Of a stretch of 64,000 nucleotides of DNA, positions 33,216 through 42,968 are shown piece by piece. The notes under the pieces are model-generated. The model did not search any database, was not told the DNA's origin, and saw nothing but the letters and a program-made list of their open reading frames with translations. Both the position numbers and the translations under genes were made by a program. This DNA comes from Siphonodentalium dalli (Eukaryota > Mollusca > Scaphopoda > Gadilida > Siphonodentaliidae): NCBI GenBank assembly GCA_032622095.1, contig CP136066.1:145665559-145729558 (forward strand), read 5' to 3'. Each line of letters begins with the position of its first letter. Positions within the stretch are counted from its first letter, which is position 1.

Positions 33216-33320
33216 ACACAACTACACGGGCTACATGCAGGGGAACATTTATGCACATGAGCTTCAATTTAATACAGGAGGGAGTATGTCTACATACTAG
33301 TACATAAATAGAGGGATATA

Positions 33321-33470
33321 TACAGAACAGAACGTAATGCGTGTTGGAATAAAGAAGTTTTTATTCAACGAGTTGAATTGGCGCAGGGATATATTTTGTG
33401 AGCAAAATGTGACCCACATCATTTCATTTTGTTAATACTTATCCATTCCAACACGCATTATGTTCTGTAT
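33321..33470. mobile_element. 150-bp palindromic insert in transposase intron
   Basis: Left acgtaatgcgtgttggaata is inverted at the right as ttccaacacgcattatgttc tgta. TA sits at both edges. The interior is not palindromic. A MITE within the Harbinger transposase intron. Confidence 0.65.
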
Positions 33471-34293
33471 TTATTACACACCCTTCTTAAACAGCAGGTT
33501 AGTTCAAATTAGTTAAAATGTTGTTCCAAATAAATGCAATGGGTAGAATTTCATAAAATACATGGTTTTCATTTGAAACATAAGATGTTCGTTGAATTGA
33601 ACATAAAATATAGTTCCCAATAACAAGTTCCAGCTTGTATTTCACATGTGGAATATAGAATCTTGTATGCAATGGCAGAATTTCATTGAATACATGTACA
33701 TTATTAACAACGAATACAATTATTGAAGTAAACACGCAAACTATTTGCATTTGTGTCCGTTCGGTCAGAATTTGACCCTTTTTGTCATTAACAATATGAT
33801 ATGAGCCAACATACCTTAAACAGATGGCAAGCCTCTGCTTGGGGCAAATAACTTCCCTCATCCTGTTCCTCTTGGTGATATCTTCTGATCAATATAAAAT
33901 GAAGAATTAAAGCAAACTGCTCTCGTGTCACACGCAGGTAGGCCATAAACTTCTGTTCGTCGAAGTACAGATCGGCAACGATGAGGTTCACAAATGCCCC
34001 TTGCTACTTGCGCCTCTTCACTATCGGATGTTCACGAAAACGACGTGGCCGTCTTTTTCTTTCGTTGTGCCATTACTGCACCAACGAGAACAAAAATACA
34101 TCCTCATCGTCTGAAGATTCCATTTTAAAAGAGAGGAATCCCTTTAATAATACTAGAAAATCAGTAGAAACGCATGTCCGTTAGTTTGAGAAACGCACGG
34201 ATGAAACGCACATGTGTGAAAGCAACTTGACTTGCGTTACTTATAACGCAAGGAAACGCATCGGAGAAACGGACATGTGTGAAAGCGGCCTAA

Positions 34294-34779
34294 GTATATG
34301 AGGTTTGAAATTTCCAACACTATAGGAAAGCTTGAGGTCAGTCTATAGATGCTAGGATTTTGCGATTTTCTTGTTTAGTTTTCAAATTTTTCTCACACCG
34401 GGCCGAACAACCATGGTCAGCCCGATGTGTCCTGGTCTCTTGCCTGTAGCCGTGTGCATTTGTCCGCATGAAGTTAGACCACTAGATGTTAGGATTTATG
34501 CAATTTTCAGGTTCAAATGTCAGAATATTATTATCATGGCGGGTAGATAGAACCATAGAACCACGGTTTATGAATAGGCTATTAGGCCTGAGCAGTTAGG
34601 TGCAAAACATTTGTTTGGTCTGATTCAAGGGGGGGGGGGGGTGCAAATGGAATTATACAAAACCTTGTGTTTTGGTTTGATTCAGGGGGGGGGGGGCGGG
34701 TGCAAACGTAGTTATTCAAAACCATGTCTTTGGTCTGATTCAAGGGGGGGGGGGGGTACACGTTTGGTTCATTTTAATC
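34294..34779 (+). repeat. Resumed flank repeat and triplicated poly-G units
   Basis: 34294-34450 continues the repeat interrupted by Harbinger. From ~34612 three ~62-bp units follow, each reading tttggtctgattcaaggggg then a G run of 10-14 and gtgcaaa. The three G-runs differ in length. Confidence 0.7.
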
Positions 34780-35199
34780 ATGAGTAACCGAGGGAAAGGA
34801 ATGGGTGCTAATTACACAGCCGACGAGCGAACACTTGTTAGGGCATAGTGCAGAGAAGCATCAAAATCCTTGAGAATAAAGAGACCGGCACCATCCACCA
34901 GCGCCGGAAAATATGATGCCTGGAAAGAAATTTCTTTGGGAATGACAGGAAATTTCCAAATAGAACAAAAAGACAAACAAAGTTTTGAAAGCGCTGTGGA
35001 AGCCGATGAAGATGAAGGCAAAGAAAGAAAGACTCATGCAGAGAAATAAACACGGACCAGGTGGAACAGGGTGTGGACCTCCAATAGGCGGTATTAGCGA
35101 CGACATCGCTAGAATTCTGGATTTTTTGCCTGAAGAGTATCTGGAGATGACCAATGCGTACGACGACGACCAGTCAGAAACAATTGCAAGTGAGTAATG
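34780..35199 (+). pseudogene. Myb/SANT-like DNA-binding protein, broken first exon
   Basis: Starts ATG at 34780 (MSNRGKGMGANYTADERTL) and meets TAG within 25 codons. Conserved pieces then appear in shifted frames: ENKETGTIHQRRK, then a lysine-rich ALWKPMKMKAKKERLMQRNK, then GGTGCGPPIGGISDDIARIL and DFLPEEYLEMTNAYDDD. This order matches the N-terminal Myb/SANT-like domain (type 5) protein found in many invertebrate mobile elements, with its GGGPP hinge. At least two frameshifts and one stop are needed. It ends near a possible AG/GTGAGT donor at ~35190. It lies just outside the Harbinger right end, so it is a separate gene. DNA binding is inferred from family. Confidence 0.65.
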
Positions 35200-37003
35200 T
35201 TCAACCAAGTTAACTTATATGTAGTATTGAATGTAAGTATATATGTCCGCCCGTTCGAAATGGGTCCAACATTATATATATGAAATAATGTGGTGCGGCA
35301 TGCATGTTGCCAACAATCGGACAGCTTAAGCACCATGAGGGAATGGATATGGGTGTGGCTGGATGGTCTCCGGTGTTGGGGAGGGGGGGGGGGTCCAGCT
35401 TGACCAATGTTTGGTCGATGCGGATGGAGAAAAGATTTTAATCCGAACTTGAAACAGCAAAATCCTAGCAATCTCAATCTTTCCACCTGTTGGAAATTTC
35501 CAATCTGACACTCCCTAATATCCAACTGATGGACATTTCAGTCCAATATTTTGATAAAAAGTAGGCAAATGCGACTGATGGTGTGAAAACAACAAATCCC
35601 CATTAATTACTAGTTGGGAAAATCAAGGGTGGCACCAGATGGGTTTTTGGGGTTTTGGTGTTGGGGGTAGTTAAAGCCCCCCATCGGGGAGGGTTGCAAT
35701 CTACATGCAATTAGTCTGGTCGATAAACTAAAATTTTAGGGTCAACCTAGAATAAATTCGGACTAAATTGGTTTATATACCATGTTGAAGAGGAAGATCT
35801 CCTCTATAACATATCCAAAATCCGCTAAAATCCGCTTTGAGCATTTTTTGTAATTCAAGATGACGTCTAACATGGCTGCCATTTTCCGTTAAGTCAGTCG
35901 GTTGTAATTTGATGCAATTATAGTGATAATATCATGTCATATGTATACATAAGCATACATTTTTGTGAAGCTAAGACATAACGTCACCTTTTTATGCCTA
36001 ATTGGAACCCATCGCCCAAGATGGCAGCCAAAATGGCGATCGGAAGTGGAAAATGTTACGTTTTTGTACTGATATCTTTAGGATAAATTTCTGCTGTTTG
36101 GAACTGGTTGAGAATTGTGACTTTGTTTTGTATTTAGCATGTTAACATACAATCGGGGAAATAAAATATGCCATAAATGGGGTACCCACCCCTTCACATC
36201 ATTCAAAAAATCGAGTTTACAAAACGCGGTATAACACTTCACACAAAAAATCACAATTTGGAATTCTAGTCATATTTCATAAAAAATTGGCAGGACTGTG
36301 TAATGTAAGTGATGCATTATATTTCTCATGAATATTCTGACTCAATGGTATAAAAATTGTCACTTTGGCTCACAATTGCTGCCAAAATGGCGGCCAAAAT
36401 ATGAAAAATGGTAAATATTGCACCAGCGTGTCACGCAACCGCTTATAAGTTGTGGTTGATTACTAAAATTGACTATTCTGTCTTATATACATTGAATACT
36501 AACATTTATGATGCACCTTGCTTTTAACCACTGAAATTACCAAAATTATGGGATTTTTTGTTATCACAAACTAGGTATCAAAATCGGGGGAAAAAAATAA
36601 ACTTTTCAGGTTTGCACCATTTTTTCAAGTAAAATGGAACTATCTTTGGTATCAAATGTGATTTTAATTTTTGATCTATCTCAAATGTGTGGCACTGGGG
36701 TGTTTTGAACAAAATTACTCAAGATTACTTGCAAAATGGCACCCATGTATGGTAAAAAGTTAATTTGTCATATTTATTCCGAACATTATTACAAGCTGTT
36801 CCGAAAAGGTTGGAAATTGTGACTCACTTGGTTACATGCTACTTAATCAACTGATAACTAATTGTTTTATTATGGTTGTCCCAGTACATCATGAGACATG
36901 ACAAATCAGTTTAAGGGGGAGACGCACGTTTGCCCAATTTTTTTCCAATTTTGGGTGGGTCAGGTAATTTGGCAATATCTAGATAAATCCACAACCGTAT
37001 GCA
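35200..37003. other. Repeat-rich, non-coding
   Basis: 35400-35570 is an inverted copy of the GGAAATTTCC repeat (tgttggaaatttccaatctg). From 35850 to 36800 there are loose repeats of caagatggcagccaaaatgg / aaaatggcggccaaaat phrases and long AT-rich tracts. A TTAAGGGGGAGACGCACG tip at 36911 resembles a TTAA element end without a partner. No gene seen. Confidence 0.45.
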
Positions 37004-37459
37004 ATGGAACTTCACAGGGATGTAGAACACATATTGAGGAATGCATACCATTTATTAAAAGTTTTGAAATATGAACATCATAAGAGTAATGAAGAGAGAT
37101 TTGTAACATTTTATATATATATATATATATATCTTTTATTCCTCCAAGTCAATATGAAGGTTTTACAAAAGAATATACATGAATATAATGATTAAATAAC
37201 AGGAAAATAGAAATATAAGAGAAAAAGAACTTATTCTTATGACCCGCCACCAATTGATTCTTCATAATTGCACGGGAATTGAATAGGGCGTGGAGATCAA
37301 ATTCCATGCCACACCACGCACACTAGGTACATGTATCTGGATGGCCACACCATGTAAGTATGGAGTGTCCAAGGGACAAGTGTTTCCGTACCGTGTCGGT
37401 ATATACATATATATGCATACGAATACATACACATACACATACATACATACACACATATA

Positions 37460-38455
37460 TCTATTATATATGTTGGAAGATCTGTGTGTGTGTGTGTGTG
37501 TGTGTGTGTTCGATGGACTCGAACACGGCTGGACCGATTTCGACCAAACTTGGTACAGACACGTAATTCGACCCGGGAACGAACATGGGCCCGTCCATTT
37601 GTCCGTGCGGCGTGACCTTGACCTTCAAAACTCATATCTCGGGATCCGCAGTGCTATCACGCCGGATTTAGCACTGCGATGCAGGGAGGATAACTCTATA
37701 TGCATACGTCGACGAACGTAAGCAATTTGCAGGCATGCAATTACGCATCGTGTATTTTTCCCAAAATTATAACATTTACAATATATATTGTCAATTTGCA
37801 GGCTATTAAAAATCGTGCATCCATCCCAAAATATATCATTTATTACAATTTCTGATATATAATTTTTTTTACAGCTAATATTCTTAGGTCTATTGTCGAT
37901 AGATTTATTTTTTGTATATTCACACCACGCATAGGCTCAAGCTGTTTACATTTACCCCGCGGGTCTGGAATCTCATCCAAGAATCCATTTAGCTGAAATG
38001 ATACTTCGTTGTTGCGAAATGGAATCTACCGGTGGCCCAAAGCCGTCAATGTCAACAACATCGAAATTGTTCAACTTTGACTGCGAGAAAATAATTAGTT
38101 AAAATTTACCACAAAATGCTAATTTATCTTTACGTTGAAGCTTGATAATTAATGAGCGTGTGTATATGAGGCGCGTTTACATACTTTAGTGGAAATCAAA
38201 TCGGGTACAACTGGCGTATTTTTACGGACGAAATTTTATACATAGGGTATCTCGGTATCCGCTGGGCCGATTTCCCGGTATCCGCTTGCCCAATTTCCAC
38301 CATTTTTTGGGGTGTTGATTTTGGAAAACTGCCAGACGGATTTTGACAAAATTTTATACTTAGTGGTAATTGTTTCCAGGGAGTGTTTTGGACGGGTCAA
38401 ATCGTGACCGCCACCTGACCTTGACCTTCAAAATGGTCAATTCAATGTCAAAGCC

Positions 38456-38459
<4 letters not shown>
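37460..38459 (+). mobile_element. Helitron-like element, plus orientation, 3' end truncated
   Basis: A|TCTATTATATATGTTGGAAG start after an A at 37459, followed by a (gt)n run and gatggactcgaacacggctg. It contains gaccttgacc phrases, a ggtatccgctgggccgattt cc duplication and ends ...caatgtcaaagcccgga into an AT microsatellite (38460-38497). Its 38121-38459 part forms an inverted repeat with 38505-38899. Confidence 0.6.
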
Positions 38460-38497
<38 letters not shown>

Positions 38498-38498
<1 letters not shown>

Positions 38499-39394
38499 TA
38501 GAAGGTGACCCGACTTCGTCCGGGCTTTGACCTTGAATTGTCTATTTTGAAGGCCAAGGTCAAGTGGGGTCACGATTTGACCCGTCCAAAACACAGTGCC
38601 CGAACAAAAGTACCCGACAAAAGTACCCGTCGAAATCCATCCGGTTTTACCCGATTTGACCTTGAATTGAGCATTTTGAAGGTCAGGTGGGGTCAAACAC
38701 CAACACCCCAAAAATGGTGGAAATCGGCCCAGCGGATACCGGGAAATCGGCCCAGCGGATACCGAGATACCCTATGCATCAAATTTCGTCCGTAAAAATC
38801 CGCCAGTTTAACCCGATTTGATTTCCACTGAAGTATATAAACGCGCCTCATATACACACGCTCATTAATTATCAAGTTTCAACGTAAAGATAAATTACCA
38901 TCGGTGCCCGAGATATCGCCAAGACGTCTGAAACAGTCAAATGCATCGGCCGGTGAAGAGTTAACGTGATCTAACTTTATGACCTCTAACGACGTCATAG
39001 AAGTTACGCATTGTTTTTACCCTGATAGAAGATCGTACCACTTCTTCTTAATAATTGAGGCAGATAACTATAACGGATACATACATATTATATATCGTTG
39101 GAAAGAGGAAACACGAAAGATTCTCATAGTGTCATTATTATGACTGGCATGTTATTATTCGCGCTGTTTCGAATCGATTTGTAAGCACCGAACTCAAATG
39201 AAAGTCCCGTAACACAGCGTAAAAACAGATTTTACCTCGGCACGTGAAAAGTTGACCTCGGATCTGAAAATCAATAGGCCCATGTTCGTTCCCGGGTCGA
39301 ATTACGTGTCTGTACCAAGTTTGGTCGAAATCGGTCCAGCCGTGTTCGAGTCCATCGAACACACACACACAGATCTTCCAAAATATATAATAGA
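38498..39394 (-). mobile_element. Helitron-like element, minus orientation, both ends present
   Basis: On the minus strand it starts TCTATTATATATTTTGG (39394 downward) after an A and ends CTAG (38501-38498) before a T. A bulged hairpin cccggacgaagtcggg sits 8-9 nt upstream of CTAG. No inverted termini. 897 bp, no open frame with Rep or helicase motifs, so non-autonomous. The same 3' end occurs at 58300-58326. Confidence 0.7.
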
Positions 39395-39408
39395 TATATA
39401 TATATATA

Positions 39409-39829
39409 TATCTATTATATATTTTGGAAGATCTGTGTGTGTGTGTGTGCGTTGGTTTACCTAACATTCCGAGGTATTTTATATGTCTACACACCTACAT
39501 ACCGATGTACACAATTTTAACGAGGTACTTTTCCCGTTACCTCGGTACGTTTACCTCCTTAGACACGTCCAGAGTTGGTGTTGAGTGTGTATACGAATTA
39601 TCGTGCCCCCCTCGATATGTCGGCAGAGTGTTTGTGTGTGTGAGGGCGTGTGCTACACACTCCAGTCACAGAAATTCGGTTCGTAATTTGCATATTATGC
39701 CACACCCATTGGTCCCAACACCTGTCAACTTAGACATCAAGTTTTGCACATGCGCAATCCAGGACGTGCATAACAACGACTCACCGAGGTAAATGCCATT
39801 TTTTGAATTAAGACTTGCGATTGATGCGC
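39409..39829 (+). other. Start of another Helitron-like copy, then unrecognised DNA
   Basis: TCTATTATATATTTTGGAAG at 39409 with (gt)n follows A, facing away from the 38498-39394 element across an AT run. Homology stops after ~40 bp at cgttggtttacc. The rest to 39829 contains gtgtgtgtgagggcgtgtg and no gene. Confidence 0.45.
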
Positions 39830-40160
39830 ACGTGCAGAAGCTTTCCCGCGTATCCGCTTGTTAAGGTTGTGTTGCTAAAATGGTGTAGAGGGTAAGTGTG
39901 CTTTATTTTCCAATATGCCGTCACGTGAGGCGGTTGGATTTATTTTAACCACTTGCTATGATTGTTCCAGGGAATGTGTGCGTTACTGCGTCCGTAAGCA
40001 AATTGAATTTGAAAGAGAATTGAGATTGCCTATAAATTTTTATTCAGCCTCAGACCGGGAATATCGAGTTTATGTTTTTTTGTCGGAGGATTTTAGGATG
40101 CTGGCTGACTATGTCCACGCGATTGACCTTGATGCCATTGTTGTCAACATCATCAAATGA
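39830..40160 (+). pseudogene. Unidentified repeated coding sequence (copy 1)
   Basis: An open frame at 39915-40160 (81 codons, from MPSREAVGFILTTCYDCSRE to the end of LDAIVVNIIK) and its upstream gcgattgatgcgcacgtgca ... gtaagtgtgctttattttcc recur with ~85% identity at 42505-42745. A GTAAGTGTG after the upstream tract looks like a splice donor. Cys pairs (CYDC, CVRYC) suggest a small metal site, but I recognise no family. Copy 2 diverges after RRIEF. Confidence 0.4.
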
Positions 40161-41289
40161 TCATTATGATTTGTAAGTGAGTTCATCAATGAAATTAATG
40201 TCGAAGTTGAACACAAGGCCACAGACCCCAGTCGCCACAGTCCTAGGACTTTCTAATTAATACGTAACTCGTCAATGTCCTGAGACGATTTCTGATATTG
40301 CGGACATCATAGAGTTACTGGAAATTAGCGTCTCAGCGTGTTGTAAGCTAAATCTCTTAATTTGGCCTCATTTGTTATCAATTAACTTCAACTATATCCT
40401 AGAAACTGTGTTTAAAAATATGAATGGAATTTTTTGTGATTGCAATTTTTTCCGCCTGTGAAACTACACCAACCCCATGATTTCAGCAAGTTAGGGGAAA
40501 ATTTGTCAACATAAACTAAATACAGGGAGCCACCCTTCCTTGTATGAGGCTTACATATGTGCCTTTCTTTGGGTTTCTCGTGCTTTTACTTGAGTTAATA
40601 GCTCTAATTTGTCTCAAAAGTTGTTTTGGAAAAAAACTTGCAAAATGTCTGAAAATGTTGGAAAAATCTGTTTCGGGGCCTGCGAAACACCCACCAACGG
40701 GGACCTAGTACCCTTAATAATTTTTTTCGACCCACACCCCCCCCCCCCGGAGCATCTGGACAAAACGTGACTTCCACGTAACTGATAGAAAGTCGCAATT
40801 ATATTTAGATAGTCACAAAATTTAAATCTATATTTAAGAGGGAGGTAATGTGTCACAATTTGAATGGGGAATTCAATGTTTTAATTTTCAAACTGGAATT
40901 TCTAAGTGATTCTTGACAAAAATTATATGCCATTGTGAAGGTCACATGAATATCTATGGATAACGGATCTAACTTTAGTTTATATAACAGAATTGTTGTT
41001 TTTGTTGTGACCACAGAGCCCGTAACGAGATCTGTGCTGCCCATCTATATACGCCCCTGCTATATTCGCCTAGTCTATAGACTACCTTTACGAGGTGAAT
41101 ACAGGCCTTTAAAAATGCTTAACCGAAAAAAAAAATGGTTATGCATTGGGTTGCCACGACTATGAGATTTGAAGGTTGACTAATCGGCCATAATAGTTGA
41201 AGATTATTCATTTAATCATCCACTTATAAGTGTATACTGTACACTTATATGCGCATACATATGGGAACCCCTTTTCAAATTTATTATTT
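40161..41289. other. No recognised gene
   Basis: Contains a C-run near 40738. At ~40834 a TTTAAGAGGGAGG / tttgaatggggaattc segment is a half copy of the TTAA element at 42089-42482. Otherwise featureless. Confidence 0.4.
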
Positions 41290-41470
41290 ATTTGCGCTTA
41301 AGCGCAAATATTTGCACTTAAGCATAAATAATTTGTGCTTAACCGCAAATCATTTGCGCTTAAGTGCAAATCATTTATGCTTAAGCACAAATCATTTATG
41401 CTTAAGCGCAAATATATGTCTATCAATTTATTTGCACTTAAGCACAAATAATTTGCGCTTAAGCGCAAAT
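41290..41470. repeat. Array of CTTAAG-centred palindromes
   Basis: About eight units of ~20-24 bp based on ATTTGCGCTTAAGCGCAAAT, a perfect 20-bp palindrome. Individual units vary by compensating or single changes (gcacttaagc, gtgcttaacc, atgcttaagc). Interrupted once by atatgtctatcaatt. Confidence 0.9.
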
Positions 41471-42088
41471 ACCTCACACCCCCTTACATCCTTCTGATTG
41501 TTAATGATTGAGTCCATCTCATAGTATATTATCATGGGACCATGGTAGTAGCCCCATACAGAATTGAGAGCTGAACCGAAAACAAAATTCAATATGCATA
41601 TCAGCATCTCTGTCCCTGGTGTCCCAAGAATAAGGTGCCTCACTCCCAGGGCTCTAGTATATTTTATTAAATCTCCTGCACAGATATATAGGCCTACCAT
41701 TTCCATGGCCATAAATAGGGAATTAGGGCTTACTGGGGGTTTACTTCCCTCAATAGGTATACTTATTGACTTGAAATAGTTAATAGGGGGAAAAACCAAA
41801 TTTTCATATTATCAGCATCCCTGTCCCCAAGAATTTGTGTCTCCATCCCAGCGATCTAGTATATATTATAAAAGAGGCATATATCATGCACAGATCTATA
41901 CCAATTCCATGGTCATAAAAGGGATCTTGGGGTTATTGGGGGATTGTTTTCCTCATATGGTTGGCCTATATAAACTTTAGTGTGGTGTTTAGGCCTGTGC
42001 CATTTTTTATTAATTCAGGGAGAATCAATGCATATTAATTTTTATTTGAGCTTAAGCTTATTTGCAAATTATGTCACGCCTACATTAA
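41471..42088 (+). repeat. ~210-bp imperfect direct duplication
   Basis: Segments ~41590-41770 and ~41800-41975 share tctctgtccc, ccaagaat, ctctagtatat, cacagat, ccatggccataaa and gggttactggggg-like tracts in the same order. No coding signal. Confidence 0.5.
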
Positions 42089-42482
42089 GGAGGAGGACAA
42101 GTGAAAAAATTTGAATGGGGATTTCCATGCAACTCTGCGGAGCAAAAGTTACAGAGTTGCATATATTTATGAGTGTGACTTGATGTGGTATTGGAAACAA
42201 CGGGTATTTATCTGACGGGTACGCTTGGTAAATAATAAAATTTTGCTATAAATATAAATTTTTTCTGGAATTGCATCACTTGACCTACATTTGAAAAATC
42301 AATAACAAATTCAAAAATAAATATACCAACATTATAATGAACAATTTCCAAGCGGACCCGCCAGATAAATACCTGTTGTTTTCTATACCACATCAAGCCA
42401 TACTCATAAGTATGTGCAACTCTGTAACTTTTGCTCCGCAGATTTGCATGGAAATCCCCAATCAAAATTGGTCACCTGACCC
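42089..42482. mobile_element. TTAA-flanked palindromic MITE, family F
   Basis: TTAA at 42085-42088 and 42483-42486. Long inverted arms: tttgaatggggatttccatg caactctgcggagcaaaagt at the left and the inverse at the right. The inner arm gggtatttatctgacgggta c pairs less perfectly with acccgccagataaatacctg. The outer ~20 bp of the two ends have diverged. Confidence 0.7.
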
Positions 42483-42504
42483 TTAAAATAACTTATGTAG
42501 GAAG

Positions 42505-42798
42505 CGATTGATGCGCATGTGTAGTTCAAACTTTCCCGCGCATCCGCCTGTTGTCACCTGTTGTCACGCTGCTAAAATGGTGGAGAGGTTATTCATGGCT
42601 CCAAGTAAGTGTGCTTTATTTTCCAATAATATGCCGTCACGCAGACCATGTGAGGCGGTTGGATTCATTTTATCTATTTGCTATGTTTGTTCCAAGGAAT
42701 GTGTGCGTCACTGCGCCCGTACTAGTAGACGAATTGAATTTTAAAGACAATAGCGTGCACAGCGCACTCGATAGACGATACGTCACAACTCATGAATA
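42505..42798 (+). pseudogene. Unidentified repeated coding sequence (copy 2)
   Basis: Partial copy of 39830-40010. ATG near 42577 (MVERLFMAPSKCALFSN...) reads through to CEAVGFILSICYVCSKECVR and stops after RRIEF. A gtaagtgtgc donor-like site follows ctcca at 42605. Divergence from copy 1 after the Cys pairs suggests truncation. Confidence 0.4.
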
Positions 42799-42968
42799 TT
42801 GATGAGATGTGTCGGCTGGTTTATACATGTCAGAGACATACTTTCCAAATATACCCTTCCTGACCCACTGCATATCATAAACACCATCCACAGTAAGGAA
42901 GATGCCAACAAATGGAAAACAATATGTAAAAAAGCTATATACCAATATTGGCATGATATTAATTTAAT

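Larger units (their letters stand above)
32116..34123 (-). pseudogene. PIF/Harbinger DDE transposase, multiple lesions
   Basis: Nuclease of the HARBI1/DDE_Tnp_4 family that cuts and joins element ends. The apparent start ATG is at 34123-34121 (MESSDDEDVFLF, an acidic N-terminus usual here). A basic block follows (NERKRRPRRFREHP), then VADLYFDEQKFMAYLRVTRE QF and an NRMREVICPKQRLAICLR helix with a donor AAG/GTATGT at 33815. After an intron come VSTISYIVREVCAAIWDRM, GAVDGKHV (first Asp), DVGYPGRNNDGGIF, VIGDNAFPL (second Asp) and RRISENAFGIL (Glu). Lesions: TAA at 34075-34073, TAG at 34006-34004, a one-base frame change near 33890, and TAG at 32610-32608 between the first and second catalytic Asp. 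The junction phase across the intron also does not close, and the expected LATGDS-type linker is missing. The catalytic triad itself is intact. Confidence 0.88.
28782..34290. mobile_element. PIF/Harbinger DNA transposon, complete ends, decayed genes
   Basis: Flanked by TAA duplications (28779-28781 and 34291-34293), the 3-bp TWA target of PIF/Harbinger. Ends match inverted over ~30 bp (CCGCTTTCACACATGTCCG then tttctccgatgcg); only the two outermost bases of the left end differ (AT versus GG). A second copy of the motif lies just inside each end (tttcacacatgtgcgtttg at ~28889 and acgcacatgtgtgaaagc at ~34207), giving stepped subterminal repeats. Two convergent genes fit the autonomous layout: a MADF DNA-binding protein (plus) and a DDE transposase (minus). 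Introns carry younger insertions (Helitron-like, a TTAA MITE, a palindromic MITE, an AGATATCT array). Total 5509 bp. Confidence 0.92.

Noticed and set aside
34812-35208. Minus-strand frames of 69-115 codons
   Set aside because: Shadows of the decayed Myb/SANT-like gene on the plus strand.
37290-37721. 143-codon frame with HTHTYTYIHTHIY
   Set aside because: Low-complexity translation of (ac)n/(gt)n and Helitron-like repeat sequence.
38894-38900. Minus-strand ATG followed by GTAATT as the ADF/cofilin first exon
   Set aside because: It lies 19.5 kb upstream inside a Helitron-like repeat, and an ATG-GT pair of this kind is expected by chance.
41290-41470. CRISPR-like or protein-coding repeat (LCLSANHL)
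   Set aside because: No unique spacers; the peptide periodicity follows from the palindromic DNA unit.
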